Positions 1 to 6,979 of a stretch of 7,417 bases of DNA are shown in pieces. Position 1 is the stretch's first letter. Every line of letters starts with the position of its first letter. Source of the DNA: JAVXNW01 sp036645575 (lineage in GTDB: Bacteria; Bacillota; Clostridia; Christensenellales; Aristaeellaceae); assembly GCA_036645575.1 (NCBI GenBank), contig JAVXNW010000111.1:1-7417 (forward strand), read 5' to 3'. The notes below the pieces were generated by a model, which saw nothing but the letters and a program-made list of their open reading frames with translations, ran no database searches and was not told where the DNA came from. The position numbers were made by a program, and so were the translations under genes.

Positions 1-24
1 GAGGGGGGCGAGAAGCCCCACCTC
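1..24. other. GC-rich hairpin at the left edge, possible terminator
   Basis: Bases 1-9 pair with 15-24 (one bulged A at 20), giving a 9-bp G:C-rich stem around the loop GAGAA. Read leftward, this would sit about 50 nt beyond the amidohydrolase stop codon. Any T-tract for that direction lies outside the window, so terminator function cannot be judged. Read rightward, no T-tract follows (CGCGTTC). Confidence 0.35.
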
Positions 25-47
25 CGCGTTCAATAACCCGCGTGAGC

Positions 48-75
48 GTAGCACGGCACCGCAGTGCCGGGCTAC
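48..75 (-). terminator. Hairpin just after the alr-amidohydrolase operon (no T-tract)
   Basis: Two 12-nt arms, GTAGCACGGCAC (48-59) and GTGCCGGGCTAC (64-75), pair with a single mismatch around a 4-nt loop. The structure lies immediately beyond the amidohydrolase stop codon (77-79). The leftward strand continues GCTCACGCGG, so there is no U-run of a classic intrinsic terminator. It may be a 3'-end stabilising hairpin, part of a bipartite terminator with the hairpin at 1-24, or a REP-like intergenic palindrome. Confidence 0.45.
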
Positions 76-76
76 A

Positions 77-1255
77 CTACCCCCGCAAAAAGGCGTTCGC
101 CAGGGCGACCTGCATCTTGGCGCCGACGGCCAGGCAGCGCTCATCCAGCGAAAAGCCGCGCGAGTGGAGCGGCTGGGCGGGCATGCGCCCGGGATCGGCG
201 CAGCCGATCATGTAAAACGCGCCCGGCGTGTGCTCGCACAGATAGCCAAAATCCTCCGCGCCCATGCTCGGCGCCTCGCCCTCGATCACGGCGTGCGCGC
301 CAAATACCTGCTCCGCAGTCGCCAGCACCAGCTTCGCCGCGCCCACGTCGTTGATCAGCGCGCAATAGTCGGGCGTCAGATTGACCTCGACCGCGCACCC
401 CAGCGCCTGACAAATGCCGCCCGACACCTCGCGAATGCGCCGCTTGATGTTGGCGCGCAAATTGGCGTCCGTCGTGCGCACCGTGCCGGTCAGGGTCACC
501 TTGTCGCATAACACGTTGGGCGCGACGCCGCCCTGAATCTTGCCGATGTGAATCACCGCCGCTTGCGTGGGCGATATGCCGCGCGAAATCAGCGTCTGCA
601 GCGCCGTAATCAGCTGCGCCGCGCACACGATCGCGTCCACGCCACCCTCCGGATGCGCGCCGTGCCCGGATTTGCCGTGCACGATGATGTCCAGATCGTC
701 GGTCGAGGCGTTCATCGCGCCCAGCCGCGTCTCAATCACGCCCAGCGGCAGCGTGGGCGCGACGTGCAGCCCGAACACCCCGTCTACGTGCGGGTTTTCA
801 AGGCACCCCGCCTGCACCATGGGCAGCGCGCCGCCTACCGTCTCCTCGGCGGGCTGAAACAGCAGCTTCACATTGCCCGCCAATTCCGCGCGATGCTCAA
901 AGAGCACCTTCGCCGCGCCTAACTGTATGGCGGTGTGCGCGTCGTGCCCGCAGGCGTGCATCCGCCCGGGATTGCGCGAACAATAGGGCGTGCTGCTCTG
1001 CTCGTCCAGCGGCAGCGCGTCCATGTCGGCGCGAAACGCCACCGTCTTGCCCGGCTTTCCGCCCTCGATCAGCCCGATCACCCATGTGCGCTCGGTCGTA
1101 AAGGGAATGCCCAGCGCCTCCAGCTTGCCCATGATCAACTTCTGCGTCTCAAACTCCTCAAACCCCAGCTCCGGGATCTGGTGCAGCTGCCTGCGCGTCT
1201 CGATCATCCATGGCTCAATCGCCGCCACCGCGGCGCTTATCTCCGCTACGTTCAT
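77..1255 (-). CDS. M20-family metal-dependent amidohydrolase (N-acyl-amino-acid hydrolase type)
   Basis: This 392-residue protein has the usual length of the M20D amidohydrolases (hippurate, IAA-amino-acid and N-acetyl-diaminopimelate hydrolases). These are cytoplasmic enzymes with two metal ions that cleave the amide bond of N-acylated amino acids or short peptides. Visible motifs in order: RRQLHQIPELGFEE (21-34), ADMDALP (76-82), HACGHDAH (100-107) with likely metal ligands Cys102 and His104, QPAEE (134-138) with the catalytic/ligand Glu pair, GLHVAP (162-167) with His164, the dimerisation-domain motif GKSGHGAHPEGGVDA (194-208), MGAEDFG (331-337) and LHSRGFSLDE (363-372) with His364. No signal peptide is seen. 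The ATG overlaps the alr stop as ATGA, with a GAGGGGAG SD-like run about 12 nt upstream, so translation is probably coupled to alr. The exact substrate is not readable. An N-acetyl-diaminopimelate deacetylase role is an alternative, since such genes neighbour alr in some Firmicutes lysine operons, but no other dap gene is present. Confidence 0.93.
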   Translation of the reverse strand: MNVAEISAAVAAIEPWMIETRRQLHQIPELGFEEFETQKLIMGKLEALGIPFTTERTWVIGLIEGGKPGKTVAFRADMDALPLDEQSSTPYCSRNPGRMHACGHDAHTAIQLGAAKVLFEHRAELAGNVKLLFQPAEETVGGALPMVQAGCLENPHVDGVFGLHVAPTLPLGVIETRLGAMNASTDDLDIIVHGKSGHGAHPEGGVDAIVCAAQLITALQTLISRGISPTQAAVIHIGKIQGGVAPNVLCDKVTLTGTVRTTDANLRANIKRRIREVSGGICQALGCAVEVNLTPDYCALINDVGAAKLVLATAEQVFGAHAVIEGEAPSMGAEDFGYLCEHTPGAFYMIGCADPGRMPAQPLHSRGFSLDERCLAVGAKMQVALANAFLRG

Positions 1256-2370
1256 GCCCGATCACAACTCCCCTCGTCCCAATAGGTGCGCGCCCCGTCG
1301 ATATACACGCGCAAGACGCGCTTGCCCAGCCGGCTCAGCGCCTCGTTGCGGTTAAGTCCCGCCACTTGCGCGTACTGATCCAGCCCGATCGCGCCGCCAA
1401 GCAGCGTCGCGACATCGTTTTCCCGCACGCCCGGCACCTCCGTCACGTCTACCATCATCTGGTCCATGCACGCGCGACCCAGCACCTTCGCGGGCCTTTC
1501 GCGGATCAGCACGCTTCCACCGGCCTGCCGGGGCAGCCCGTCCACATACCCGCAGGTGAGCGTCGCCACCTTGGTGCGCCGCGCAACCGGGTGATCGTCG
1601 TCATAGCCGACCAGTTCGCCCGCGTCCAGCCAGCGCACCTGCGCGACGCGCGCAAAGAGGCGCACGGCAAGCGGGTCCTCCGCCTGGGTGAGCGCGCGCG
1701 GATGCACGCCATATAAAAACGCGCCCACGCGCACCGCGTCATAGGCGCGCAGCGGATATTCGGTCAGCCCGATCGAGTCGAGCACGTGGCGCATCGGCCC
1801 ATGAATTTCACGCGTTGCTTCGTCAAAGCGCGCAAACTGCGCCTCGTCCATTTCGCGCGTGTGAAGCGCCAAGTGCGTAAACACGCCCTCGACCGCGAGG
1901 TGCGCGCACGCCTGCGCCGCGCGCAGCCCCTCGGCGTCCTGCCAGGAAAAGCCCAGCCGGTGCAGCCCCGTATCGACCTTCAAATGAACGCGGCAGCGCA
2001 CGCCCAATTTCCCCGCCACTTGGTCGAGTTCCGCAACCGCTTGCGCGCTCGATCCGCACAGGATCACGCCCGAGCGCATCGCCCGCGCCGCGTCCGCGCC
2101 CGCCGCGCCCATCACCAGCACGTCCGCGTCGCGCGCAAGCGCTTCCTTTAAGTCAAGCGCCTCGCTCACCGTGGCGACCGCCATCAACCGCGCGCCCTCT
2201 TCGTATAGCGCGCGACCCAATGCGCGCGCGCCCAGCCCGTAGGCGTCCGCCTTGAGCACCGGAATCACGCGCGCGCCCCGCGCCCATTCCTTCGCCCGCC
2301 GGTAATTTGCGCGCACTTGCCCTACGTCTACCTCCGCCCAGCAGCGCGCGCGCGCCTCCTCAAGCGTCAT
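1252..2370 (-). CDS. alr: Alanine racemase (PLP-dependent)
   Basis: This 372-residue fold-type III PLP enzyme interconverts L- and D-alanine in the cytoplasm, supplying D-Ala for peptidoglycan. The N-terminal barrel carries the cofactor-lysine motif VLKADAYGLG (38-47), with Lys40 as the Schiff-base lysine and Tyr44. KVDTGLHRLGF (131-141) supplies Lys131, the equivalent of the carbamylated lysine in the Geobacillus enzyme, and Arg138, the substrate-carboxylate arginine. Arg214 in VRVGAFLYG matches the arginine that contacts the PLP ring nitrogen. Tyr256 in VGYDD matches the second catalytic base (Geobacillus Tyr265), and GYVDGLPR has Tyr275 at exactly the expected 19-residue spacing. CMDQMMVDV (301-309) is the classic C-terminal motif with Met302. 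All key residues are present, so it should be active. The ATG is preceded by a near-perfect SD (AGGAGG, 2378-2383) at 7-nt spacing. It is the first gene of a two-gene operon. A racemase of another amino acid is possible but less likely. Confidence 0.96.
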   Translation of the reverse strand: MTLEEARARCWAEVDVGQVRANYRRAKEWARGARVIPVLKADAYGLGARALGRALYEEGARLMAVATVSEALDLKEALARDADVLVMGAAGADAARAMRSGVILCGSSAQAVAELDQVAGKLGVRCRVHLKVDTGLHRLGFSWQDAEGLRAAQACAHLAVEGVFTHLALHTREMDEAQFARFDEATREIHGPMRHVLDSIGLTEYPLRAYDAVRVGAFLYGVHPRALTQAEDPLAVRLFARVAQVRWLDAGELVGYDDDHPVARRTKVATLTCGYVDGLPRQAGGSVLIRERPAKVLGRACMDQMMVDVTEVPGVRENDVATLLGGAIGLDQYAQVAGLNRNEALSRLGKRVLRVYIDGARTYWDEGSCDRA

Positions 2371-2396
2371 GGCCTCGCCTCCTCATGATGCCCTCC

Positions 2397-2425
2397 AGTA
2401 TAGCAGAAACCGCGCGCTTTTTCAA
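2397..2425 (-). promoter_or_regulatory. Sigma-A-type promoter of the alr operon
   Basis: On the leftward strand TTGAAA (2425-2420) and TATACT (2402-2397) are separated by exactly 17 nt. Predicted transcription start is near 2390, giving a leader of about 20 nt that is mostly the AGGAGG SD (2383-2378). No operator or riboswitch fits in so short a leader, which suggests largely constitutive expression. Confidence 0.8.
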
Positions 2426-2499
2426 TCGAGCATTGTGTAAATGGCGGCGCGCCGCGCGCGTTGACCCGCTTTTTTCCCTGTAAATTCCCCGTGCGCACC

Positions 2500-2528
2500 T
2501 TGCCAAACGCGCGCGGGAACGCTATACT
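2500..2528 (+). promoter_or_regulatory. Sigma-A-type promoter of the regulator-synthetase operon
   Basis: TTGCCA (2500-2505) and TATACT (2523-2528) are separated by 17 nt. Predicted start of transcription is near 2535, about 29 nt before the TTG start codon of the regulator. It is divergent from the alr promoter about 100 nt away, and the −10 core GCTATACTG is identical in the two. Confidence 0.8.
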
Positions 2529-2532
2529 GAAG

Positions 2533-2562
2533 GCTATCATATTGAGGCGGGGGGCTGATAGC
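2533..2562 (+). promoter_or_regulatory. Inverted repeat enclosing the SD of the regulator gene
   Basis: GCTATCA (2533-2539) and TGATAGC (2556-2562) are perfect 7-nt inverted arms with a 16-nt spacer. They begin at the predicted transcription start and end one base before the TTG start codon at 2564. As RNA this is a 7-bp hairpin with the purine-rich SD (GAGGCGGGGGG, 2544-2554) in its loop. As DNA it is a plausible dyad operator for the adjacent XRE regulator. The sequence does not say which is correct. Confidence 0.55.
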
Positions 2563-2563
2563 A

Positions 2564-3136
2564 TTGACCGAACAGGTTAAGCAGGTTGGTATGCGCATCA
2601 AAGAGCTGCGCGAGGTCTATGACAAGAACGCCGAATCGGTCGCGCGCGAGACCAAAATCGATCTGCACGATTACCTCTCCTACGAAAGCGGCGAGGTGGA
2701 CATTCCGATCAGCTTTCTTTTGAAGCTGTCCAAGCTCTACGATGTGGATACCACCACCATATTGACCGGCCAGACGCCACGCCTTTCGGTGTGCGCGCTG
2801 ACAAGGCGCGACATGGGCGTGGAGATCCTGCGCGAGCACCACTACATCTACAAAAATTTGGCCTACAATTTTACCGGACGCAAGATTGAGCCGCTGCTGG
2901 TGACGGTCAACCCGGACGTCAACCGCACCATGGAGCCTGAGCGCCACTCGGGGCACGAGTTTGACTATGTGCTGGAGGGCGTTCTGCACCTCAAGGTGGG
3001 CAGCCATGACATGCTGCTCGAGCCCGGCGATTCGGCATATTACGACTCGATCTACCCGCACGCGATGCAGGCGGCGGGGGACAAGCCGTGCAAGCTGCTT
3101 GCGATGGTAATTCCTGTAGGCGCCAATAAGGAGTAA
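2564..3136 (+). CDS. XRE-family transcriptional regulator with C-terminal cupin domain
   Basis: The protein has 190 residues. Residues about 9-68 (starting RIKELREVYDKNAESVARET) form a Cro/C1-type helix-turn-helix. After a linker, residues about 108-185 form a small cupin barrel: HSGHEFDYVLEG (128-139, with His128, His131, Glu132), LEPGDS (152-157) and YPHAMQA (164-170, with His166). This HTH-cupin architecture is a known class of small-molecule-responsive regulators, often controlling the adjacent metabolic gene. Ligand and metal use are not readable; the ligand set is partial compared with enzymatic cupins. The start is TTG at 2564: the frame upstream closes at a TGA (2543-2545) and a GGGGGG run lies 9 nt before. 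The next ATG (2591, Met10) would trim the N-terminal helix and has only a weak SD. The stop lies 4 nt before the synthetase ATG, so the two are cotranscribed and the synthetase pathway is the likely regulon. The dyad at 2533-2562 suggests autoregulation (inference). Confidence 0.9.
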   Translation: MTEQVKQVGMRIKELREVYDKNAESVARETKIDLHDYLSYESGEVDIPISFLLKLSKLYDVDTTTILTGQTPRLSVCALTRRDMGVEILREHHYIYKNLAYNFTGRKIEPLLVTVNPDVNRTMEPERHSGHEFDYVLEGVLHLKVGSHDMLLEPGDSAYYDSIYPHAMQAAGDKPCKLLAMVIPVGANKE

Positions 3137-3140
3137 AGCC

Positions 3141-4793
<1,653 letters not shown>

Positions 4794-4807
4794 CCGGCGC
4801 CATTCGC

Positions 4808-4841
4808 GCAGGCGACCCGCGCAAAGGCGCGCATCGCCTGC
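4808..4841 (+). terminator. Strong hairpin after the synthetase gene (no T-tract)
   Basis: GCAGGCGA (4808-4815) pairs perfectly with TCGCCTGC (4834-4841). After a 2x2 internal loop, CGCGC/GCGCG form an inner stem capped by AAAG. It lies 14 nt past the synthetase stop and before the next promoter, as expected for a transcript end. The downstream bases are CCCCAAAG rather than a T-run, so intrinsic termination is doubtful; a 3' stability hairpin is the alternative. Confidence 0.5.
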
Positions 4842-4895
4842 CCCAAAGCCACGACGTTGCCACAAAAACCCCTTGAAATAAGTCTGCTTATGCGG

Positions 4896-4925
4896 TTGAT
4901 CCGCCCGCGCCATGGGTGGTATAAT
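4896..4925 (+). promoter_or_regulatory. Promoter of the exported-protein gene with extended −10
   Basis: TTGATC (4896-4901) is followed, after 18 nt, by a perfect TATAAT (4920-4925) that also has the extended −10 element TGG directly before it (4917-4919). Predicted transcription start is about 4932, leaving a leader of about 65 nt. It is the best-matching −10 in the window, so the gene may be strongly expressed. Confidence 0.82.
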
Positions 4926-4930
4926 GGGGT

Positions 4931-4970
4931 ATCCAATGAATCCCATTGGATGGGATCGGCTTTAAGCCGA
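4931..4970 (+). promoter_or_regulatory. Leader with three adjacent/overlapping inverted repeats
   Basis: Beginning at the predicted transcription start: ATCCAATG (4931-4938) with CATTGGAT (4944-4951), perfect 8-nt arms and a 5-nt loop; ATCCCAT (4940-4946) with ATGGGAT (4950-4956), perfect 7-nt arms that share bases with the first; and the odd-length palindrome TCGGCTTTAAGCCGA (4956-4970). The first two cannot form at once. The third ends 12 nt before the GGGAGG SD (4983-4988). This could be an operator at +1, a 5'-stabilising hairpin or an RNA switch; the sequence does not decide. Confidence 0.6.
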
Positions 4971-4996
4971 CACAAAAGGAAAGGGAGGCTGTTTCC

Positions 4997-5626
4997 ATGA
5001 AGAAATTGCTGTCGATCTTGTTGGTCGTCCTGCTGTTGGCCGGCGTTCCGGTGGCGTTTGCGCAGGAGGAGGGCGTTCCGGACGCGTTTGCGCAGGCTGT
5101 CGCGGCGCTTGCGGGCGTCAATTACTACTATGAATTGCCCTATCCCAACGACGCGCCCGTCACCAACGACTATGCGATCAAGTACCTGTCGCTCGTGGCC
5201 AACAATTCCTTCGCGGATCGCGCGGCGACGTATGAGCAACTCGAAACGCCCTACATTTCCTTTACCGAGGATGAGATGGCGGAGTTGTTGACGATGGCGT
5301 TTGACACGCGCTTTGGCGTGGCGGAACTTGTGCCCGACGGCACGCAGCTCATCTACAACGCGCACGCCTATTATGTCCCGCAGCAGGAAGACCCGCGCCT
5401 GACCGCCGTCTACGAAGGCGAGCCCTTCCCGATCATAGAGGCCCCGACCGCGGTTGAGCCGTCCGAGAAGAAGGTTCAGATGACCTGCACCATCACCGAT
5501 TGGGACGATGCGGGCAAGGAGCAGGTGCACACCTATTACGGCGTATTTACCTACCTGCCCACCGACTTCCCCTCGATGATGGGCCTTCAGACGCTGACGT
5601 TTGAAGAAGTGGCGCCGGCCTGCTAA
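4997..5626 (+). CDS. Small exported protein of unknown function
   Basis: The protein has 209 residues and I do not recognise its family. Residues 1-22 are a textbook Sec signal peptide: MKK, a hydrophobic core (LLSILLVVLLLAGVPV), then cleavage probably after AFA at residue 22. There is no lipobox cysteine, so it is likely released or wall-associated rather than a lipoprotein. The mature part is acidic and rich in Tyr, Pro and Asp, with stretches such as NYYYELPYPNDAP (42-54) and NAHAYYVPQQEDP (121-133). It has no further membrane segment. Two cysteines (164 and the last residue, 209) could form a disulfide. The start chosen is ATG 4997: GGGAGG lies 8 nt upstream and the signal peptide begins exactly there. 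An in-frame ATG at 4946 lies inside a leader hairpin and would add 17 polar residues ahead of the signal. The gene is monocistronic, with its own strong promoter and terminator. Function unknown; conserved secreted or envelope roles are guesses. Confidence 0.85.
   Translation: MKKLLSILLVVLLLAGVPVAFAQEEGVPDAFAQAVAALAGVNYYYELPYPNDAPVTNDYAIKYLSLVANNSFADRAATYEQLETPYISFTEDEMAELLTMAFDTRFGVAELVPDGTQLIYNAHAYYVPQQEDPRLTAVYEGEPFPIIEAPTAVEPSEKKVQMTCTITDWDDAGKEQVHTYYGVFTYLPTDFPSMMGLQTLTFEEVAPAC
5042..5096 (+). repeat. Near-identical 25-nt direct repeat inside the signal-peptide region
   Basis: Two 25-nt copies (5042-5066 and 5072-5096, period 30 nt) match at 23 positions, starting GGCGTTCCGG and ending GCGTTTGCGCAGG. 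In the protein they encode GVPVAFAQ and GVPDAFAQ. The Ala-Phe-Ala|Gln cleavage-type motif is therefore present twice, at residues 20-23 and 30-33. The period is a multiple of three, so the frame is kept. Confidence 0.85.
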
Positions 5627-5647
5627 ATCCCACGCACCACCCTGCTT

Positions 5648-5686
5648 CAAGGGCTGTCCCGCAACACGCGGGGCAGCCCTTGATTT
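5648..5686 (+). terminator. Terminator hairpin of the exported-protein gene
   Basis: Fifteen-nt arms CAAGGGCTGTCCCGC (5648-5662) and GCGGGGCAGCCCTTG (5668-5682) pair fully with one G:U, around the loop AACAC. The hairpin lies 21 nt after the stop codon. The following bases are ATTT, a short T-run, so it is a strong stem with a modest U-tract. Confidence 0.75.
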
Positions 5687-5844
5687 GGAAAAGTGGGGAT
5701 GCGCGCCTAAATACGTGGGATTGCGGCGGCTTTTTGGGCATTTATTGGCTATTTTCTTTGAATACACCCGCGATATCGCGCCTGTTTTTGCATAAATTAG
5801 GGATCTAGCCGCACTTTGCGCGCTTTTTACGATTGTCCGCCCCC
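5687..5844. other. Intergenic stretch, locally AT-richer, no gene seen
   Basis: No ORF with an SD is seen on either strand. The stretch 5695-5830 has several T-runs and is less GC-rich than the surrounding genes. The only structure noted is the perfect 12-bp palindrome CGCGATATCGCG (5769-5780). An antisense reading frame crosses it but looks like a non-coding shadow. Confidence 0.5.
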
Positions 5845-5920
5845 GCGACAAGCCCCCCGTGCGACAAGTGCCCGCGCGACAAGTGCCCGCGCGACAAGCC
5901 CCCGCGTAGCAAGCCCCCGC
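5845..5920. repeat. 15-nt GC-rich tandem repeat, five units
   Basis: Five consecutive units start at 5845 (16 nt), 5861, 5876, 5891 and 5906. The consensus is GCGACAAGYGCCCGC, with CCCCC variants in units 1, 4 and 5. Units 2 and 3 are identical. The array lies between the two convergent terminators and no credible gene reads through it, so it is a non-coding minisatellite-like array, probably made by slippage. Confidence 0.85.
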
Positions 5921-5944
5921 GCGGCGCGAGGCTTTCGGGCGCGC

Positions 5945-5977
5945 AAAAAGGCGACCCGCGTCATCGCGCGAGCCGCC
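5945..5977 (-). terminator. Intrinsic terminator of the EAL-domain gene
   Basis: On the leftward strand GGCGGCTCGCG (5977-5967) pairs with CGCGGGTCGCC (5960-5950) as an 11-bp stem with two G:U pairs and a 6-nt loop. TTTTT (5949-5945) follows directly. The stem begins 15 nt after the EAL stop codon. This is the most canonical terminator in the window. Confidence 0.85.
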
Positions 5978-5992
5978 CACGTTGGCGGTTCC

Positions 5993-6769
5993 CTAATCCT
6001 TTTTGGCGAACTGCACGATAAACTCATGCAGCTTTTTTTCGGCCATCGGCGCGCCGATCATGTAGCCCTGACCCTTTAAGAAGCCCAGATCGCTAAAATA
6101 TTCGAACTGGTCGCCGTTTTCGATGCCCTTGGCGCATACGCTCAGGCCCAATGTGTCGGCCAGCTGCGCGATAGAGACGAGAATTTGAACCAGTTTCTCG
6201 TCGCTGGGCACCCCGGCGGCAAAGCACTTGGCGAGCTTGATGCCGTCAAAGGGCAGGCTCTTGAGCACGAAGAGGTTGTTGTGTCCGATGCCGAAATTGT
6301 CCAGCAGCAGGCGCACGCCCAGCGCCTTGAGCGCCTTGAGGTTCTCCACGCCCACGCTCGTCAGTCGATCCACGTCGGTCAGTTCAAACTCGAGGTTGCG
6401 CGGTGCGAGGCCGCAGCGGTTGAGCTCCGTCCTGACCACTTCCACAAAATCGGGCTGGTTGATCGTGTGATTCCACACGTTGATGGCGGTGATCAGGTCG
6501 CAGCCCGCCTGATCGATCAGCCGCCGCATCATGTTAAGGGACGCCTTGAGAAACCAGTCGGAAAAAAGTCGGGTCGTCTGTTCGTTGGTCACGATCTGGC
6601 GAATGGTGTCATAGCCCGGAACCGTCTCCCCTCCGGGAAGATGCAGCACCTCGGCAAAGACTTCGTACGTGTTGCAGGTGTTTTTGCCAAACGTCCACTT
6701 CGGCTGTCCATACAGTTCAAACGCGCCTTCGACGATCAACGCTTGCAGCTCATCGTGTGTCAGATTCAT
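5993..6769 (-). CDS. Stand-alone degenerate EAL-domain protein (c-di-GMP sensor or inactive phosphodiesterase)
   Basis: The 258-residue protein is essentially one EAL domain with no visible sensor, GGDEF or membrane segment. EAL enzymes hydrolyse the second messenger c-di-GMP. Landmarks: the signature Glu is in AEVLHL (Glu40, EVL instead of EAL), Asn97 in INVWN, Glu129 in FELTD, LDNFGIGHNN (156-165), IKLAKCF (177-183), CAKGIENGDQ (212-221) and the conserved GQGYMIGAPM (233-242). By alignment to RocR numbering, metal ligands Glu175, Asn233, Glu265 and Asp295 are kept as Glu40, Asn97, Glu129 and Asp157. Asp296 is Asn158, Asp318 is Ala180, Glu268 is Asp132, and the proposed general base Glu352 is Lys214. 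Hydrolysis is therefore probably lost, while ligand binding or protein interaction may remain. The start is ATG 6769, with GAGAGGGGG about 8 nt upstream; a TTG at 6838 in the same frame lacks support. It is transcribed alone, convergent to the exported-protein gene, with a canonical terminator. Confidence 0.9.
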   Translation of the reverse strand: MNLTHDELQALIVEGAFELYGQPKWTFGKNTCNTYEVFAEVLHLPGGETVPGYDTIRQIVTNEQTTRLFSDWFLKASLNMMRRLIDQAGCDLITAINVWNHTINQPDFVEVVRTELNRCGLAPRNLEFELTDVDRLTSVGVENLKALKALGVRLLLDNFGIGHNNLFVLKSLPFDGIKLAKCFAAGVPSDEKLVQILVSIAQLADTLGLSVCAKGIENGDQFEYFSDLGFLKGQGYMIGAPMAEKKLHEFIVQFAKKD

Positions 6770-6848
6770 GCCCCTAGCCCCCTCTCTGGTCGGCAACGCA
6801 TTGCCCCGCTCCGTCCTTCCCCCCGGCGCGTCCCTCAAACGCCCCGCG

Positions 6849-6935
6849 CCATTAACAATAGTTTACGCCATTATACGCCCGCTTTCATCCCATTTGCGTC
6901 CCCAAAACGCCCTCTTCCATTTAACAACATTTTAC
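6849..6935 (-). repeat. Two-copy imperfect direct repeat in the EAL promoter/leader
   Basis: CCATTAACAATAGTTTAC (6849-6866) and CCATTTAACAACATTTTAC (6917-6935) match at 16 of 18 aligned positions plus a one-base gap. The second copy contains the −10 of the EAL promoter. The first copy carries the equivalent TAAACT and lies in the leader, beside a stray TATAAT (6875-6870, leftward) without a good −35. This could be a duplicated promoter or a pair of operator sites. Confidence 0.55.
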
Positions 6936-6957
6936 ATCGATCCCCCTCCCTTGTCAA
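6929..6957 (-). promoter_or_regulatory. Promoter of the EAL-domain gene
   Basis: On the leftward strand a perfect TTGACA (6957-6952) is followed after 17 nt by TAAAAT (6934-6929). Predicted start is near 6922, giving a leader of about 150 nt before ATG 6769. The leader is long enough for regulation, but I could not fit it to a known riboswitch. Confidence 0.78.
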
Positions 6958-6979
6958 GCGTTATGAATTTCACAATCGT

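Noticed and set aside
4946..4996. Upstream ATG for the exported protein
   Set aside because: It lies within a leader hairpin without an SD and would place 17 polar residues ahead of an otherwise perfect signal peptide.
5845..5920. CRISPR array
   Set aside because: The units are contiguous 15-nt repeats with no spacers, and no cas gene is present.
6770..6838. N-terminal extension of the EAL protein from a TTG start
   Set aside because: The 23 added residues are Arg/Gly-rich and outside the domain, and the ATG at 6769 has a good SD.
6770..6922. Possible c-di-GMP (GEMM) riboswitch in the EAL leader, suggested by GGGACGCAAA on the leftward strand
   Set aside because: The rest of the conserved core, including a GGGCAAACC-type segment and the pairing stems at proper distance, was not found. 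A covariance-model scan would settle it.
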